A stretch of DNA of 64,000 nucleotides from Geosporobacter subterraneus DSM 17957 (GCF_900142145.1 NZ_FQZV01000005.1:55390-119389), one strand, 5' to 3'; positions 31,626-40,934 are shown, counted from the first letter of the stretch. The notes: generated from the sequence alone by a model not told the origin. Numbers and translations are program-made.

Positions 31626-32100
31626 TGAACGTGGGAGACTATTTTGCCTGATAAATATAGTGGATCTGGCACTGCTGTTGGTTATGGTGCTGTTTGCCGG
31701 CGGAGTCTATTATAAGCTGGTAGCCCAAAAATCTATCACTAACAGCGGCCACGCAGAACAGGAGATTCTAGTTACAATAAAATACACACCATTAGATGCA
31801 GATGAATTAAGGGGTATAGCTAAGGGAGATCAATTGGTAGCCAATAATGCACTTCAGCCAATTTTCGTAGATAGGGTAGAAATAAGAGCTGAAAAGGCAA
31901 TGCTGGAAAAGGATGGCGTGCTAACCGTGGCAGAACACCCTTATGAACAGAGCTTATATATTACCATTAAGGGGAAAGCCTCCATTACGGATGCCAATAT
32001 ACACATGGCCAATCAAATTGTTAAGATTGGAAGGGAATTTTTCTTAAAGACCCTTACTACAGAATGGAAGGGAACCGTAACCAGTATTGAAATGAAGTAA
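31612..32100 (+). CDS. DUF4330 family membrane-anchored protein (first copy)
   Basis: 162 residues; ATG 31612 follows GGAGG by seven bases. The N-terminal D-E-R-G-R-L-F-C-L-I-N-I-V-D-L-A-L-L-L-V-M-V-L-F-A-G-G-V-Y-Y-K-L is the DUF4330 signature, one membrane helix followed by an extracytoplasmic beta-rich domain. Its function is not established. A paralogue lies at 36513, and both are embedded among polysaccharide genes, so a role in polymer export or assembly is likely by association. Confidence 0.8.
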   Translation: MKIIDERGRLFCLINIVDLALLLVMVLFAGGVYYKLVAQKSITNSGHAEQEILVTIKYTPLDADELRGIAKGDQLVANNALQPIFVDRVEIRAEKAMLEKDGVLTVAEHPYEQSLYITIKGKASITDANIHMANQIVKIGREFFLKTLTTEWKGTVTSIEMK

Positions 32101-32113
32101 AGGAGATCAGGAT

Positions 32114-32650
32114 ATGGATGTAATCAGTAGAATCGTACAAGAAAGCTTAATTTTTCGCTGCATCCAATGGCTGCTTTCTGCTTATGAGCACAGCAGCTTT
32201 CGTCGTATCATGGATGTACTGGGCATTTCTTTTGAGAACAGCGGCGTCTTTAACCGGTTTTTAGGAAAGGGAAACAGGGAGTCGGTTTACAGGCACTCTT
32301 TACTATATAAATTTCTGACATGGGTCATTGAATGTCTGGACAGGTTCTTTCATAGGATTTCTAAGCTGTACAAGCAGGCTGAGCCTTCAAGCTTTCTGCT
32401 TGGGGGATTAAAACAACTGTGGATAGAGATGGAGACCCAGCCTATGAAAAGCGGATGGGTTTTGATCCTTGGATTCAGTATTGGGTTTTTACTGCTGCGA
32501 TTTAGCCTGAAGGCAGCAGTGGTTTTAGCAGCCGCCAATGGAATATTATTTATATTTTCCGGACAAAAGGCAAAATTGAAGGATATTCTATCGGGGAGTA
32601 TGCTTTATCGGCTCTATCAATACTTTTTAGATGAAGACGGGTGGTTATAG
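32114..32650 (+). CDS. Membrane protein of unknown function in the polysaccharide operon
   Basis: 178 residues after AAAGGAGATCAGG. The first 110 residues are amphipathic and rich in Arg/Phe/Trp (L-S-A-Y-E-H-S-S-F-R-R-I-M). Two close membrane helices follow (about 117-147). I see no enzyme motif. It is tightly packed between DUF4330 and the O-antigen polymerase-like gene. It may assist the latter, but this is only a guess from position. Confidence 0.65.
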   Translation: MDVISRIVQESLIFRCIQWLLSAYEHSSFRRIMDVLGISFENSGVFNRFLGKGNRESVYRHSLLYKFLTWVIECLDRFFHRISKLYKQAEPSSFLLGGLKQLWIEMETQPMKSGWVLILGFSIGFLLLRFSLKAAVVLAAANGILFIFSGQKAKLKDILSGSMLYRLYQYFLDEDGWL

Positions 32651-32651
32651 C

Positions 32652-34004
32652 ATGAGGAAAATAGGAACAGCTTTTTTATGGGCAGGAGGCCTGGCTTTAG
32701 GGGCTATGGCTGCAACCCTAGGGATAAAATATGCCTTTGCTTTCGCTATTTTATTAGTTGCACCGATTGCTTTGATTATAAAGCCGGAGCGTGGATTAAA
32801 TCTATTGGCTGCTTATGCAGTGATTGATTTTATATTTCGGACAAGGGGCGGAATGTTGTCGGGTGTCTGGGATGAGTTGTTGTTCATTATGATGATTGCT
32901 GTATTCTTCCTTCATTTATTGATCAATAACAAGGGATTTCCCATAAAACTGACACCACTGGACGTGCCGATTTTTGTGTTTTTTGGCATCAGCGTGTTTT
33001 TACTGCTGGTAAACTCGCCGGAGCTCCATGTAGCGTTAGAAGGAATACGGGTAATTTTACAGTATATTCTTTGGTACTTTGTGGCTATAAATATCATCAA
33101 AGATCGTAATGCAGTGAGGAAATTACTACTGGTTTTAATTGTCATTGCCGTGTTTTTATCCCTACACGGTATTTACCAGTATATTATTGGTGTTGAAATC
33201 CCAACGACCTGGTATGATTCTAAGTATGAAACCAGTATGCGTACCAGAGTATTCTCTATTATCGGCAGTCCTAACATTTTAGGCAGTTTGTTGGTCCTGA
33301 TGCTGCCCATTACTCTTTCTTTCGTATTAAACGAGAGAGGCTGGCTTAGAAAACTGGTTTACTTAGGTGGGATGGGTGCTATGGCGTTATGTCTTGTATT
33401 TACATTTTCAAGGGGTGCCTGGCTGGCCTTTGCCTTATCTGCGGTGATCTATACGATGCTGAAGGATAAACGGCTGATTGTGCCGATGGTATTGGGAGTG
33501 GTGGTACTGTTGATTGCAGTGCCTCAAATTGGCGATCGGATCGCTTATATGCTTAGTCCGGAATATATGGTAAGCAGTGCCCGCGGCGGAAGAATTGCAC
33601 GATGGACTGCAGCTTTAGAGGCGGTGAAAACCAGTCCTATCTTTGGTGTGGGGTTAGGCCGTTATGGTGGTGCTGTTGCCATGCGGTATATACCAGGGTC
33701 CTTTTATGCAGATAACTTTTATTTGAAAACAGCAGCTGAGATGGGGATCATCGGTTTATCCGGTTTTATTTATCTGCTGTATCGGGGCTGTATTGAATCC
33801 TTAAGAACCATACGGGAACTTAAGGATCCGAAACTATATAATATGGCTGTGGGGATATTCACCGGCTTGTTGGGTATATTGGCCCAAAATGCCGTAGAAA
33901 ATGTATTTGAAGTGCCAATGATGGCAACCTATTTCTGGCTTTTGGTAGCGGGGATTCTTTCCTTGCGATATGTTGAGGCAGGGTCACAGTGTGAGGTGAA
34001 ATAA
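32652..34004 (+). CDS. O-antigen ligase/polymerase family protein (Wzy/WaaL-like)
   Basis: About 450 residues with 11-12 membrane helices. The Wzy_C-type region carries F-S-R-G-A-W-L-A-F and a large extracytoplasmic loop with S-A-R-G-G-R-I-A-R-W-T-A-A-L-E-A-V-K-T-S-P-I-F-G-V-G-L-G-R-Y-G-G, the Arg and G-x-G-x-G pattern of O-antigen ligases and polymerases. It should join polymer repeat units or ligate them to an acceptor outside the membrane. The ATG at 32652 follows GGGTGG. The glycosyltransferase start is 2 bp after its stop. Confidence 0.86.
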   Translation: MRKIGTAFLWAGGLALGAMAATLGIKYAFAFAILLVAPIALIIKPERGLNLLAAYAVIDFIFRTRGGMLSGVWDELLFIMMIAVFFLHLLINNKGFPIKLTPLDVPIFVFFGISVFLLLVNSPELHVALEGIRVILQYILWYFVAINIIKDRNAVRKLLLVLIVIAVFLSLHGIYQYIIGVEIPTTWYDSKYETSMRTRVFSIIGSPNILGSLLVLMLPITLSFVLNERGWLRKLVYLGGMGAMALCLVFTFSRGAWLAFALSAVIYTMLKDKRLIVPMVLGVVVLLIAVPQIGDRIAYMLSPEYMVSSARGGRIARWTAALEAVKTSPIFGVGLGRYGGAVAMRYIPGSFYADNFYLKTAAEMGIIGLSGFIYLLYRGCIESLRTIRELKDPKLYNMAVGIFTGLLGILAQNAVENVFEVPMMATYFWLLVAGILSLRYVEAGSQCEVK

Positions 34005-34005
34005 T

Positions 34006-35190
34006 ATGGAGTACAGGAATATACCCCGTAAGGTTATTTGTATTTCATCGATTGATTGGTTTCCAATACCTACAAGGAAACAACAGGTAATGTCCAGACT
34101 GCCGAAGGACTATGACGTTTTATATATCGAACCGCCCATTACATTAATTTCACCCTTAAAGGATCGGGGCATGACCTTTAAGCTGACAGAGTTTTTAAAG
34201 GGAACCAAAAAGGTAAAGGAAAATATCACCGTATATTGTCCGCCGCCTATACTTCCCTTTGGGAATATGTATCCCTGGATCAATCGGTTGAATCAATGGT
34301 GGCAGTCCTTATTTATCAAAAGGGTTATGAAAGAAAACAATATGAACAATCCTCTGATCTGGACCTATATGCCAAACAGCCTAGAATTAGTAAAAAGACT
34401 GGAGTATCAGGCTTTGATTTATGATTGTGTGGATGAGCATTCAGAGTATAAGGGCTTTATCCGTAAGGAAGCACTGCTGGAAATGGAGAAGGCCTTGGCA
34501 GAAAGCTGTGATTTGGTTTTCGTCACAGCCGAAGGTTTATATGAATCGAAGCGGGGCTATAATCCTCATACCTACTGTATTCCTAACGGCGTCAATTTTG
34601 AACTGTTTAATGCAGTGGATCAGGAGCATACAGCGATAGCTGAAGAGATAGAGCATTTGCAAAAACCTATTATCGGATTTGTAGGTGTGATACAAGAATG
34701 GATTGATTTAAAACTAATTCATCGTATCGCTAAGGAAAACCCTGACGGAACTGTGCTGATGGTAGGACCTGTCGGTGCGGGTATTGATGTAGAACCATTA
34801 AAATCCTTGCCCAATGTATGCTTTGTAGGCGGGAAAAAGCCGGAGGAACTCCCTCATTATATCAAGGCTTTTGATGTTTGCATCAATCCTTTCCGCAAAT
34901 CGAATTTAACTAAAAATGTTAGCCCGTTAAAATTTTATGAATACCTGGCTACGGGGAAACCTATTGTGACAGTGGATATGCCAGCGGTTCAGTCTTTTGG
35001 AGATTGTGTGATGATCTCAAAGGATGAGGATGAATTTTTGGAAAATATAGGTCAGGCATTAAGGCAGGATAATGATGGTTTAAAGCAAAAACGAATCGAG
35101 AAGGGCAGAGAATCTTCTTGGGACAAAAAAGTAGTAGAGATACTTCAAATCATTGATGAAAGGTTGGGAGGAAAAAAACATGGAAAATAG
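34006..35190 (+). CDS. Glycosyltransferase, GT-B fold (TuaH-like)
   Basis: 394 residues. The N-terminal half has I-S-S-I-D-W-F-P-I-P-T-R-K-Q-Q-V-M-S-R-L and L-I-Y-D-C-V-D-E-H-S-E-Y, seen in TuaH-type transferases of teichuronic acid and cell-wall polymer loci. The C-terminal half shows I-G-F-V-G-V-I-Q-E-W-I-D and the donor-binding stretch S-P-L-K-F-Y-E-Y-L-A-T-G-K-P-I-V, a GT4-like E-x7-E region. The sugar specificity cannot be told. Its end overlaps the next gene by 11 bp. Confidence 0.85.
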   Translation: MEYRNIPRKVICISSIDWFPIPTRKQQVMSRLPKDYDVLYIEPPITLISPLKDRGMTFKLTEFLKGTKKVKENITVYCPPPILPFGNMYPWINRLNQWWQSLFIKRVMKENNMNNPLIWTYMPNSLELVKRLEYQALIYDCVDEHSEYKGFIRKEALLEMEKALAESCDLVFVTAEGLYESKRGYNPHTYCIPNGVNFELFNAVDQEHTAIAEEIEHLQKPIIGFVGVIQEWIDLKLIHRIAKENPDGTVLMVGPVGAGIDVEPLKSLPNVCFVGGKKPEELPHYIKAFDVCINPFRKSNLTKNVSPLKFYEYLATGKPIVTVDMPAVQSFGDCVMISKDEDEFLENIGQALRQDNDGLKQKRIEKGRESSWDKKVVEILQIIDERLGGKKHGK

Positions 35191-36478
35191 AAATCAGGTA
35201 GCCGTATTCGGCCTTGGGTTTGTAGGACTGCCTTTAGCACTAAGCTTTGCCATGAGAGGTGCAAAAGTTGTAGGCGTAGATATTGATACACACTTGATTG
35301 AGGAGTTAAATCAGGGTGTTACCCATCACTTAGAAGCATACCAAGGTGAAACCATTCAGGAAATTTTAAAAACTCAGATGGCTGCAGGCCGATTTGAAGC
35401 AACCGCAAATCCTGCGATTGCTATGGATAAGTGCAATAGCTTTATTGTTACTGTGGGGATTCCCGTAGTGGATGGAAATGGCTATATGGGACATCTGGAA
35501 AGTGTAAGCAAGACCATTGCAAAGGGGCTAAAAAAAGGTGACCTGGTAGTTTTCCGTGGTACTGTGGTACCTGGTACAGTGCGCAGCTTTATTCAACCGA
35601 TTTTGGAAGAAAGCGGTCTGAAGGCGGGAGAAGACTTCTATCTGGGCTATGCCTCCGAGCGAATTGCAGAAGGAAAAGCCTTTGATGAGTTTGAGAACAT
35701 GCCAACATTAGTTAGTGGTATTAATGAGGCTAGCATCAAAGCTACTGAAAAATTGTTGAAGATCGTTACAAAGGCAGAGATTGTCATTGCCTCATGCATT
35801 GAAGTGGTAGAAACCTCTAAGGTATTGGAAAATCTATCAAGAGATATCAACATTGCTATGGTAAATGAGTTTGCAAGGTTTACAAAGGAGATGGGTATAG
35901 ACATCTTTGAGGTTATCAAGGTGGCCAATACCCACAAGCGTGTAAATCTGCTGTATCCAGGACCGGGAGTGGGAGGATACTGTATCCCCAATGCCTTCTA
36001 CTATCTAAAGCCAAAGGCAGATGAACTGGGTGTATCTTTGGAACTGTCAGCCACAGCCAGAGAGATTAATAGAAGTACACCAAGCCGAGTGGCTGCAATG
36101 GCTATTAGAAAATTAGAGGTTGCACCGAAAAATGCGAAGATTTGTATTTTAGGTATGGCCATGAAGGATTACTCTTCAGATGATCGTATGAGTCCCGCTC
36201 TTGATGTGATTCATGCGCTGCAGGAGCATGGGGTTGAGGTCTCTGTATTTGATCCTGCTGTGCCAACAAAGCATGATTATCTGGCAGATAAGCTGGAAGA
36301 TGCTTTGCACAATGCCCATGGCATTATTGTTTTAGCAAAGCAGGAGGGAATTGACTTTGAAAAGCTGGAATACTTCAGGAGCTTTATGACTGGAGACAGG
36401 CCCTTTATTATAGATACAAGAAATGTTTATCAAAAAGATACGGTAGAGGCAAAAGGATTTGTATTTGAGGGCCTTTAG
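35180..36478 (+). CDS. Nucleotide-sugar dehydrogenase (UDP-ManNAc/UDP-Glc type)
   Basis: 432 residues from the ATG at 35180 after GGGAGG. It has the Rossmann motif V-F-G-L-G-F-V-G-L-P-L-A, and R-G-T-V-V-P-G-T. V-E-T-S-K-V-L-E-N-L-S-R-D-I-N-I-A carries the catalytic Lys and Asp. The catalytic Cys is in G-P-G-V-G-G-Y-C-I-P-N. It oxidises a UDP-sugar to its uronic acid. The usual G-G-H-C-I-x-V-D reads G-G-Y-C-I-P-N-A here, so it is a divergent branch. Together with TagA it suggests ManNAc-derived uronic acid in the polymer, but UDP-glucose is possible. Confidence 0.87.
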   Translation: MENRNQVAVFGLGFVGLPLALSFAMRGAKVVGVDIDTHLIEELNQGVTHHLEAYQGETIQEILKTQMAAGRFEATANPAIAMDKCNSFIVTVGIPVVDGNGYMGHLESVSKTIAKGLKKGDLVVFRGTVVPGTVRSFIQPILEESGLKAGEDFYLGYASERIAEGKAFDEFENMPTLVSGINEASIKATEKLLKIVTKAEIVIASCIEVVETSKVLENLSRDINIAMVNEFARFTKEMGIDIFEVIKVANTHKRVNLLYPGPGVGGYCIPNAFYYLKPKADELGVSLELSATAREINRSTPSRVAAMAIRKLEVAPKNAKICILGMAMKDYSSDDRMSPALDVIHALQEHGVEVSVFDPAVPTKHDYLADKLEDALHNAHGIIVLAKQEGIDFEKLEYFRSFMTGDRPFIIDTRNVYQKDTVEAKGFVFEGL

Positions 36479-36512
36479 AATATATTAAATATCAATAAAG
36501 CGGGGTGTAAAA

Positions 36513-37004
36513 ATGGGTTTAATAGATCAAAAAGGTCGTTTGTTTGGGATCATTAACCTTATAGATTTAGTTGTATTGCTGATGGTTGTGGTACTGGCCT
36601 TCGGAACCTACTCTAAAATGGCAGCGAGAGCACAGCAGAATCAACAGGTAGTGCTGCAGGAAATTGAAATGGATATGTTTATAAAAGATGTAATGCCCTT
36701 TGCATTGGAGAGTTTTGCAGTAGGGGATATTGTTAAAGATGCCAACTCAAAGACTGTATTAGGGACCATCTCAGCCATTCGATCAGAGCCCTATCGCGAA
36801 CCGGTAGTAGATCCGCAAGGAAACTATGTAATGAAGGAAGTTCCGAATAAATTAAACATTATTCTTACAGTAACCGGGAAGGCACAGGTAAACAACAACA
36901 GTATTAGGATTCAAAAAGACGATGTGCTGGTGGGGAATATATTGATTATCAATACCCATAAGAGTAAAGCACAAGCTGTAATCATCGGCGTAAAAACGGA
37001 GTAA
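36513..37004 (+). CDS. DUF4330 family membrane-anchored protein (second copy)
   Basis: 163 residues. The N-terminus, D-Q-K-G-R-L-F-G-I-I-N-L-I-D-L-V-V-L-L-M-V-V-V-L-A-F-G-T-Y-S-K-M, is clearly paralogous to the product of 31612. The extracytoplasmic part differs much more, though D-V-L-V-G-N-I-L-I-I-N and similar beta segments remain. Function is unknown. It closes the first half of the polysaccharide operon: a terminator hairpin follows at 37011. Confidence 0.8.
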   Translation: MGLIDQKGRLFGIINLIDLVVLLMVVVLAFGTYSKMAARAQQNQQVVLQEIEMDMFIKDVMPFALESFAVGDIVKDANSKTVLGTISAIRSEPYREPVVDPQGNYVMKEVPNKLNIILTVTGKAQVNNNSIRIQKDDVLVGNILIINTHKSKAQAVIIGVKTE

Positions 37005-37010
37005 AACCCA

Positions 37011-37037
37011 GGCAGTGCTTTTGCGCTGCCTTTCTTT
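37011..37037 (+). terminator. Terminator inside the polysaccharide locus
   Basis: GGCAGTGC-TTTT-GCGCTGCC followed by TTTCTTT. It divides the locus into an upstream (flippase to DUF4330) and a downstream (GT4-csaB-tagA) unit, unless read-through occurs. Confidence 0.8.
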
Positions 37038-37071
37038 GCGTGATAGGGATAGGAAAGGAGGGGTTTTTCCC

Positions 37072-38211
37072 TTGAAAGGAAATCAAAGGCTAAAAGTACT
37101 GCATTTAATCAGTGGAGGAGATATTGGAGGAGCGAAGATTCAGGTGTTGACGCTTGTGAAGAATCTCCAGAAGCAAGATGTAGATGTGAAGCTGTTGTGT
37201 TTTATAAGAGGCGTCTTTTATGAAGAAGCAGCAGCTATGGGACTGAATATTGAATTAATTAAGCAGCCATCCCGGTTGGACATGTCGGTGGTGGACAAAA
37301 TTAAAGCCATTGTAGATCAGGAGGGCTTTGACTTAATACATTCCCATGGTGCCCGGGCGAATCTCATCAGTATGCTGCTAAAACGAAAAGTTAAAATTCC
37401 TGTGATTACGACTATACATAGCGACTATCGTTTGGATTTTGAAGATACCTTCTATAAAAGATGGATCTTTACACCTTTAAATGCTTTAGCATTACGGTTT
37501 ATGGATTATTATATTGCTGTTTCCATGGAACTGCGGGAGAAGCTGCTGGAACGTGGATTTCCAAAGAATAAGATTTCCTATGTTTTTAATGGACTAGATT
37601 TTGAAAGTGAAGTCAGCTATATTTCAAGAGAAGCGTATTTTGAAAGGATGAATATACCCTATGACCCTGCCTGTATCTATGTGGGGATTCTGGGCAGACT
37701 TCATCCTGTAAAAGGCCATAAGGTTTTTTTGGAAGGTGCTGCGGAAGCTTTGAAAAAAGTTGAACATCTACGGTTTATTATTGGCGGGGATGGCATAGAG
37801 ATGGAGAATTTGCAAAAGCTGTGCAGCAAGCTGCAAATTGAACATGCGGTACATTTTATCGGATTTGTACAAAACCCCTATGATTTTTTCAATGGAATAG
37901 ACATTAATGCACTTACTTCCTACAGTGAAGGCTTCCCCTATGCTTTGCTGGAGGGGGCGAAGATGAAGAAGCCTACCATCAGTTCTGATGTAGGTGGTGT
38001 TGGTAAATTGATACTTCCGAACCAGACAGGATTACTTTTTGCTTCTGGAGATCATAAAGCTTTTGGGGATCATCTAATTACCCTGGCCACATCTGAAGAA
38101 AAACGAGAGCAGCTTGGGCAGCAGCTCTATGAATACGGCAGAGAACATTTTTCAGCAGTAGAGATGGCCATGCAGTATCATGCCATATATTTGCAGGTGA
38201 AAGATATATGA
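37072..38211 (+). CDS. Glycosyltransferase family 4
   Basis: About 379 residues. A TTG start at 37072 is set by AAAGGAGGGG eight bases upstream. The longer frame from 37015 runs through the terminator hairpin. GT4 features: L-H-L-I-S-G-G-D-I-G-G-A-K-I-Q-V-L-T at the N-terminus, S-H-G-A-R-A-N, G-I-L-G-R-L-H-P-V-K-G-H, and the C-terminal Y-S-E-G-F-P-Y-A-L-L-E-G-A-K-M (E-x7-E). It is a retaining sugar transferase acting on a lipid-linked intermediate. Its stop overlaps the csaB start by four bases. Confidence 0.87.
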   Translation: MKGNQRLKVLHLISGGDIGGAKIQVLTLVKNLQKQDVDVKLLCFIRGVFYEEAAAMGLNIELIKQPSRLDMSVVDKIKAIVDQEGFDLIHSHGARANLISMLLKRKVKIPVITTIHSDYRLDFEDTFYKRWIFTPLNALALRFMDYYIAVSMELREKLLERGFPKNKISYVFNGLDFESEVSYISREAYFERMNIPYDPACIYVGILGRLHPVKGHKVFLEGAAEALKKVEHLRFIIGGDGIEMENLQKLCSKLQIEHAVHFIGFVQNPYDFFNGIDINALTSYSEGFPYALLEGAKMKKPTISSDVGGVGKLILPNQTGLLFASGDHKAFGDHLITLATSEEKREQLGQQLYEYGREHFSAVEMAMQYHAIYLQVKDI

Positions 38212-39290
38212 AGAAGGTATTCATATTTGGATACTACGGTTTTCAAAACATTGGCGATGAAGCCATTCTTTCAGCCATAGTCTCTACCCTAAGAAAGGAA
38301 AAAGAGGATATATACATCTCTGCCTTATCCTATAATGCCCAATATACTGAAAAGCTCCATGATATTCATGCAGTGAGCAGGAATAGCCTTCGCGGGATTA
38401 TCCAGGCTATTAGAGAATCAGATTTGGTGATCAGCGGCGGTGGGTCCCTGCTTCAGGATGTAACAAGCAGCAGATCCCTGATCTACTATTTAAGTATCAT
38501 TTATCTGGCAAAAAAGATGGGAAAGAAAGTAATGTTTTACGGTAATGGCTTTGGCCCCATCACAAAACACTGGAATCGGTATTTGCTTCAGCGCATCCTC
38601 CGCCAGGTAGATCGTATTACCCTAAGGGATTATGATTCAATGGAAACCTTCGAGGCCATTGTATTAAATAAAAGCGTGGAAGTCACAGCAGATGCAACCT
38701 TTGTGTTAGAGCCGGAAGAACATGATCAGGTGCAGCATATTCTAAAAGCGGAAAATATCCCGATGGACAAACCCCTCGTCGGAATATCCGTAAGACCCTG
38801 GAAGCATGCAGACAGTATTGTAAAGGTGCTGGCATCGGTCAGTGATTATATCATTGATAGAAATATGAATGTAGTATTTCTGCCAATGCAGTTTACAAAG
38901 GACATTGCAATGTCACAACAGATATGCGATAGAATGAAAAACAAGGCCTACGTACTCCAGCAGGAGGTAAACCCCAAGGAAATGATAGGTGTCATTGGTA
39001 AAATGGACTTCCTGATTGGTATGCGCCTTCACGCCTTGATTTTTGCCGCTCGAATGGGAGTTCCCATGATTGGCATCGAGTATGATCCCAAGATTAAAGG
39101 GTTTTTGGATGTGGTGCGGCAGACTAATATTGGAAAAGTGGAAGAATTGGACACCATCAAACTCTGCAGCGAATTTGACCGTTTATGGAATGAGCGGCAA
39201 AAGGATCAGCAAATGCTGCAGAAAACCGCAGAATATTTAAAAAAGAAAGCAGCGATCAACGGTGAAATTGCTGTAAGACTGTTAGAGTAA
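38208..39290 (+). CDS. csaB: Polysaccharide pyruvyl transferase CsaB
   Basis: Adds a ketal-linked pyruvate to the secondary cell-wall polymer, which SLH domains of S-layer proteins then bind. The 360-residue protein has G-Y-Y-G-F-Q-N-I-G-D-E-A-I-L at its N-terminus, S-G-G-G-S-L-L-Q-D, F-Y-G-N-G-F-G-P-I and M-R-L-H-A-L-I-F-A-A, all CsaB hallmarks. It overlaps the GT4 gene and is followed by tagA after 12 bp, a common csaB-tagA arrangement. It implies that this organism anchors surface proteins through SLH domains. Confidence 0.93.
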   Translation: MKKVFIFGYYGFQNIGDEAILSAIVSTLRKEKEDIYISALSYNAQYTEKLHDIHAVSRNSLRGIIQAIRESDLVISGGGSLLQDVTSSRSLIYYLSIIYLAKKMGKKVMFYGNGFGPITKHWNRYLLQRILRQVDRITLRDYDSMETFEAIVLNKSVEVTADATFVLEPEEHDQVQHILKAENIPMDKPLVGISVRPWKHADSIVKVLASVSDYIIDRNMNVVFLPMQFTKDIAMSQQICDRMKNKAYVLQQEVNPKEMIGVIGKMDFLIGMRLHALIFAARMGVPMIGIEYDPKIKGFLDVVRQTNIGKVEELDTIKLCSEFDRLWNERQKDQQMLQKTAEYLKKKAAINGEIAVRLLE

Positions 39291-39302
39291 GCAGGTGAAG
39301 AC

Positions 39303-40028
39303 ATGATAAAGCGAATTGAAATTATGGGTGTTCCTATTGATGCTGTAGATATGACAGAGGCAGAGGCACATGCTTCAGCATTTTTTGAACAGGAAAGTCT
39401 TCGGGTGATTTACACCCCAAATACGGAAATTGTGATGGCTGCCCAACAGGATAAAATCCTTTTAGATGCAATTAAAGCAGCTGATTTGGTGATTCCTGAC
39501 GGCATTGGACTCATTTACGCTTCCAGAATATTGAAAAAAGGACTAAAAGAAAGAGTTACCGGAGTAGATTTGATGGGGAGAATCCTGTCCTACTGCAATC
39601 AGCAGGAGAAATCGATCTATATATTAGGCGGAAAACCTGGTGTGGCACAGCAGGCCTGCGCAAATATTCGAGCTAGATTTCCCCATTTGAAAATAGCAGG
39701 ATTCAGGAATGGCTACTTTCAGGAATATGAAACAGATCAGATCATTAAAGAAGTTAATCAAAGCTGCGCAGATATTTTATTTGTAGGTTTGGGTGCCCCT
39801 AAACAGGAGAAATGGATTTATCAGCACCGAAAAGCCTTGGAGACTAAAATCGCCATGGGGGTAGGAGGCGGTGTAGATATATGGGCCGGAACGGTTAAAA
39901 GAGCCCCTGTGATTTATCAAAAGCTAGGCCTGGAGTGGTTTTACCGACTTTTAAAAGAACCCTGGAGATACAAACGGATGATGTCCCTACCCAAATTTAT
40001 GATAAAGGTTTTGTTTAGTAAGAGATAA
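39303..40028 (+). CDS. tagA: WecG/TagA/CpsF family glycosyltransferase
   Basis: Probably an N-acetylmannosaminyl transferase that adds ManNAc to undecaprenyl-PP-GlcNAc. The 241 residues show the GT26 signatures: Y-T-P-N-T-E-I-V-M-A-A, D-L-V-I-P-D-G-I-G-L-I-Y-A-S, G-G-K-P-G-V-A, V-G-L-G-A-P-K-Q-E-K-W-I, and G-V-G-G-G-V-D-I-W-A-G-T-V-K-R-A-P. CAGGTGAAG precedes the ATG. Presence of this enzyme supports ManNAc in the cell-wall polymer. It is the last gene of the locus. Confidence 0.93.
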   Translation: MIKRIEIMGVPIDAVDMTEAEAHASAFFEQESLRVIYTPNTEIVMAAQQDKILLDAIKAADLVIPDGIGLIYASRILKKGLKERVTGVDLMGRILSYCNQQEKSIYILGGKPGVAQQACANIRARFPHLKIAGFRNGYFQEYETDQIIKEVNQSCADILFVGLGAPKQEKWIYQHRKALETKIAMGVGGGVDIWAGTVKRAPVIYQKLGLEWFYRLLKEPWRYKRMMSLPKFMIKVLFSKR

Positions 40029-40067
40029 TTAGAAGGTAAATTGTGATATAATATTGGAGATGAGAAA

Positions 40068-40934
40068 ATGAGTATAAAAGGCAAATCGTCTGCATTATTG
40101 GATTATGCTTTGATCACAATTGGCACATTGATTATGGCGCTAGGACTTATTTACTTTTTAGAACCTTATACCATTGCTCCCGGAGGAGTGACTGGATTAG
40201 CGATTGTTATCAATAAGGTTTTAGGAATTCCTATTGATATAACAAACCTGGCGATAAATATTCCTCTGTTTATTCTGGGATTGATAACGCTGGGAGGAAG
40301 ATTTGGGCTAAAAACTGCTTATGGTACATTAATGCTCTCCCTTTTTATTAGGATGTTCATGATTCTATTGGGACAAAATATCGTCATGGTAGAGGATTTA
40401 TTATTGGCTTCCCTCTATGGCGGTGTGTTGATGGGTGTTGGTATTGGCCTTGTGTTTCGGGCCGGAGGTACCACAGGCGGTACAGATTTAGGTGCAGCGA
40501 TTTTGAATAAATATTTTCCACATCTAGGTATCCCCAAAATGATGATGGCACTGGATTTGGTCATTGTAGCCTTAGCTGGAATTGTTAATAGAAAACTGGA
40601 AACGTCTCTATATTCAATTATAGCATTATACATACTTGTAAAGATTGCAGATTTCATTGTAGAGGATTTGAGTTATGGAAAGGCTTTTTTTATCATATCT
40701 AAAGAATCCCAAACTATTGGCAAGCAAATTCTTACAACCTTGGATCGCGGCGTAACAGTTTTAAAGGCTACAGGCTTTTATACAGGAAATGATCAGGATG
40801 TGCTGCTATGCATTGTAGATAGAACACAGGTGACAAAGCTAAAAAACATTGTATATGACATTGATGACAGTGCATTTATTATGGTTACCACGGTACATGA
40901 GGTGCTTGGAGAAGGATTTAAAAAATTTGTGTAG
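40068..40934 (+). CDS. YitT family membrane protein
   Basis: 288 residues. Five or six membrane helices in the first 200 residues (DUF161; e.g. P-Y-T-I-A-P-G-G-V-T-G-L-A-I-V and R-A-G-G-T-T-G-G-T-D-L-G-A-A) precede a C-terminal soluble DUF2179 domain (T-L-D-R-G-V-T-V-L-K-A-T-G-F-Y-T-G, and V-H-E-V-L-G-E-G-F). YitT-type proteins are common in Firmicutes, and their transport role is unsettled. A weak TAATATTGGAGATGAG leader supplies the ribosome site. Confidence 0.88.
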   Translation: MSIKGKSSALLDYALITIGTLIMALGLIYFLEPYTIAPGGVTGLAIVINKVLGIPIDITNLAINIPLFILGLITLGGRFGLKTAYGTLMLSLFIRMFMILLGQNIVMVEDLLLASLYGGVLMGVGIGLVFRAGGTTGGTDLGAAILNKYFPHLGIPKMMMALDLVIVALAGIVNRKLETSLYSIIALYILVKIADFIVEDLSYGKAFFIISKESQTIGKQILTTLDRGVTVLKATGFYTGNDQDVLLCIVDRTQVTKLKNIVYDIDDSAFIMVTTVHEVLGEGFKKFV

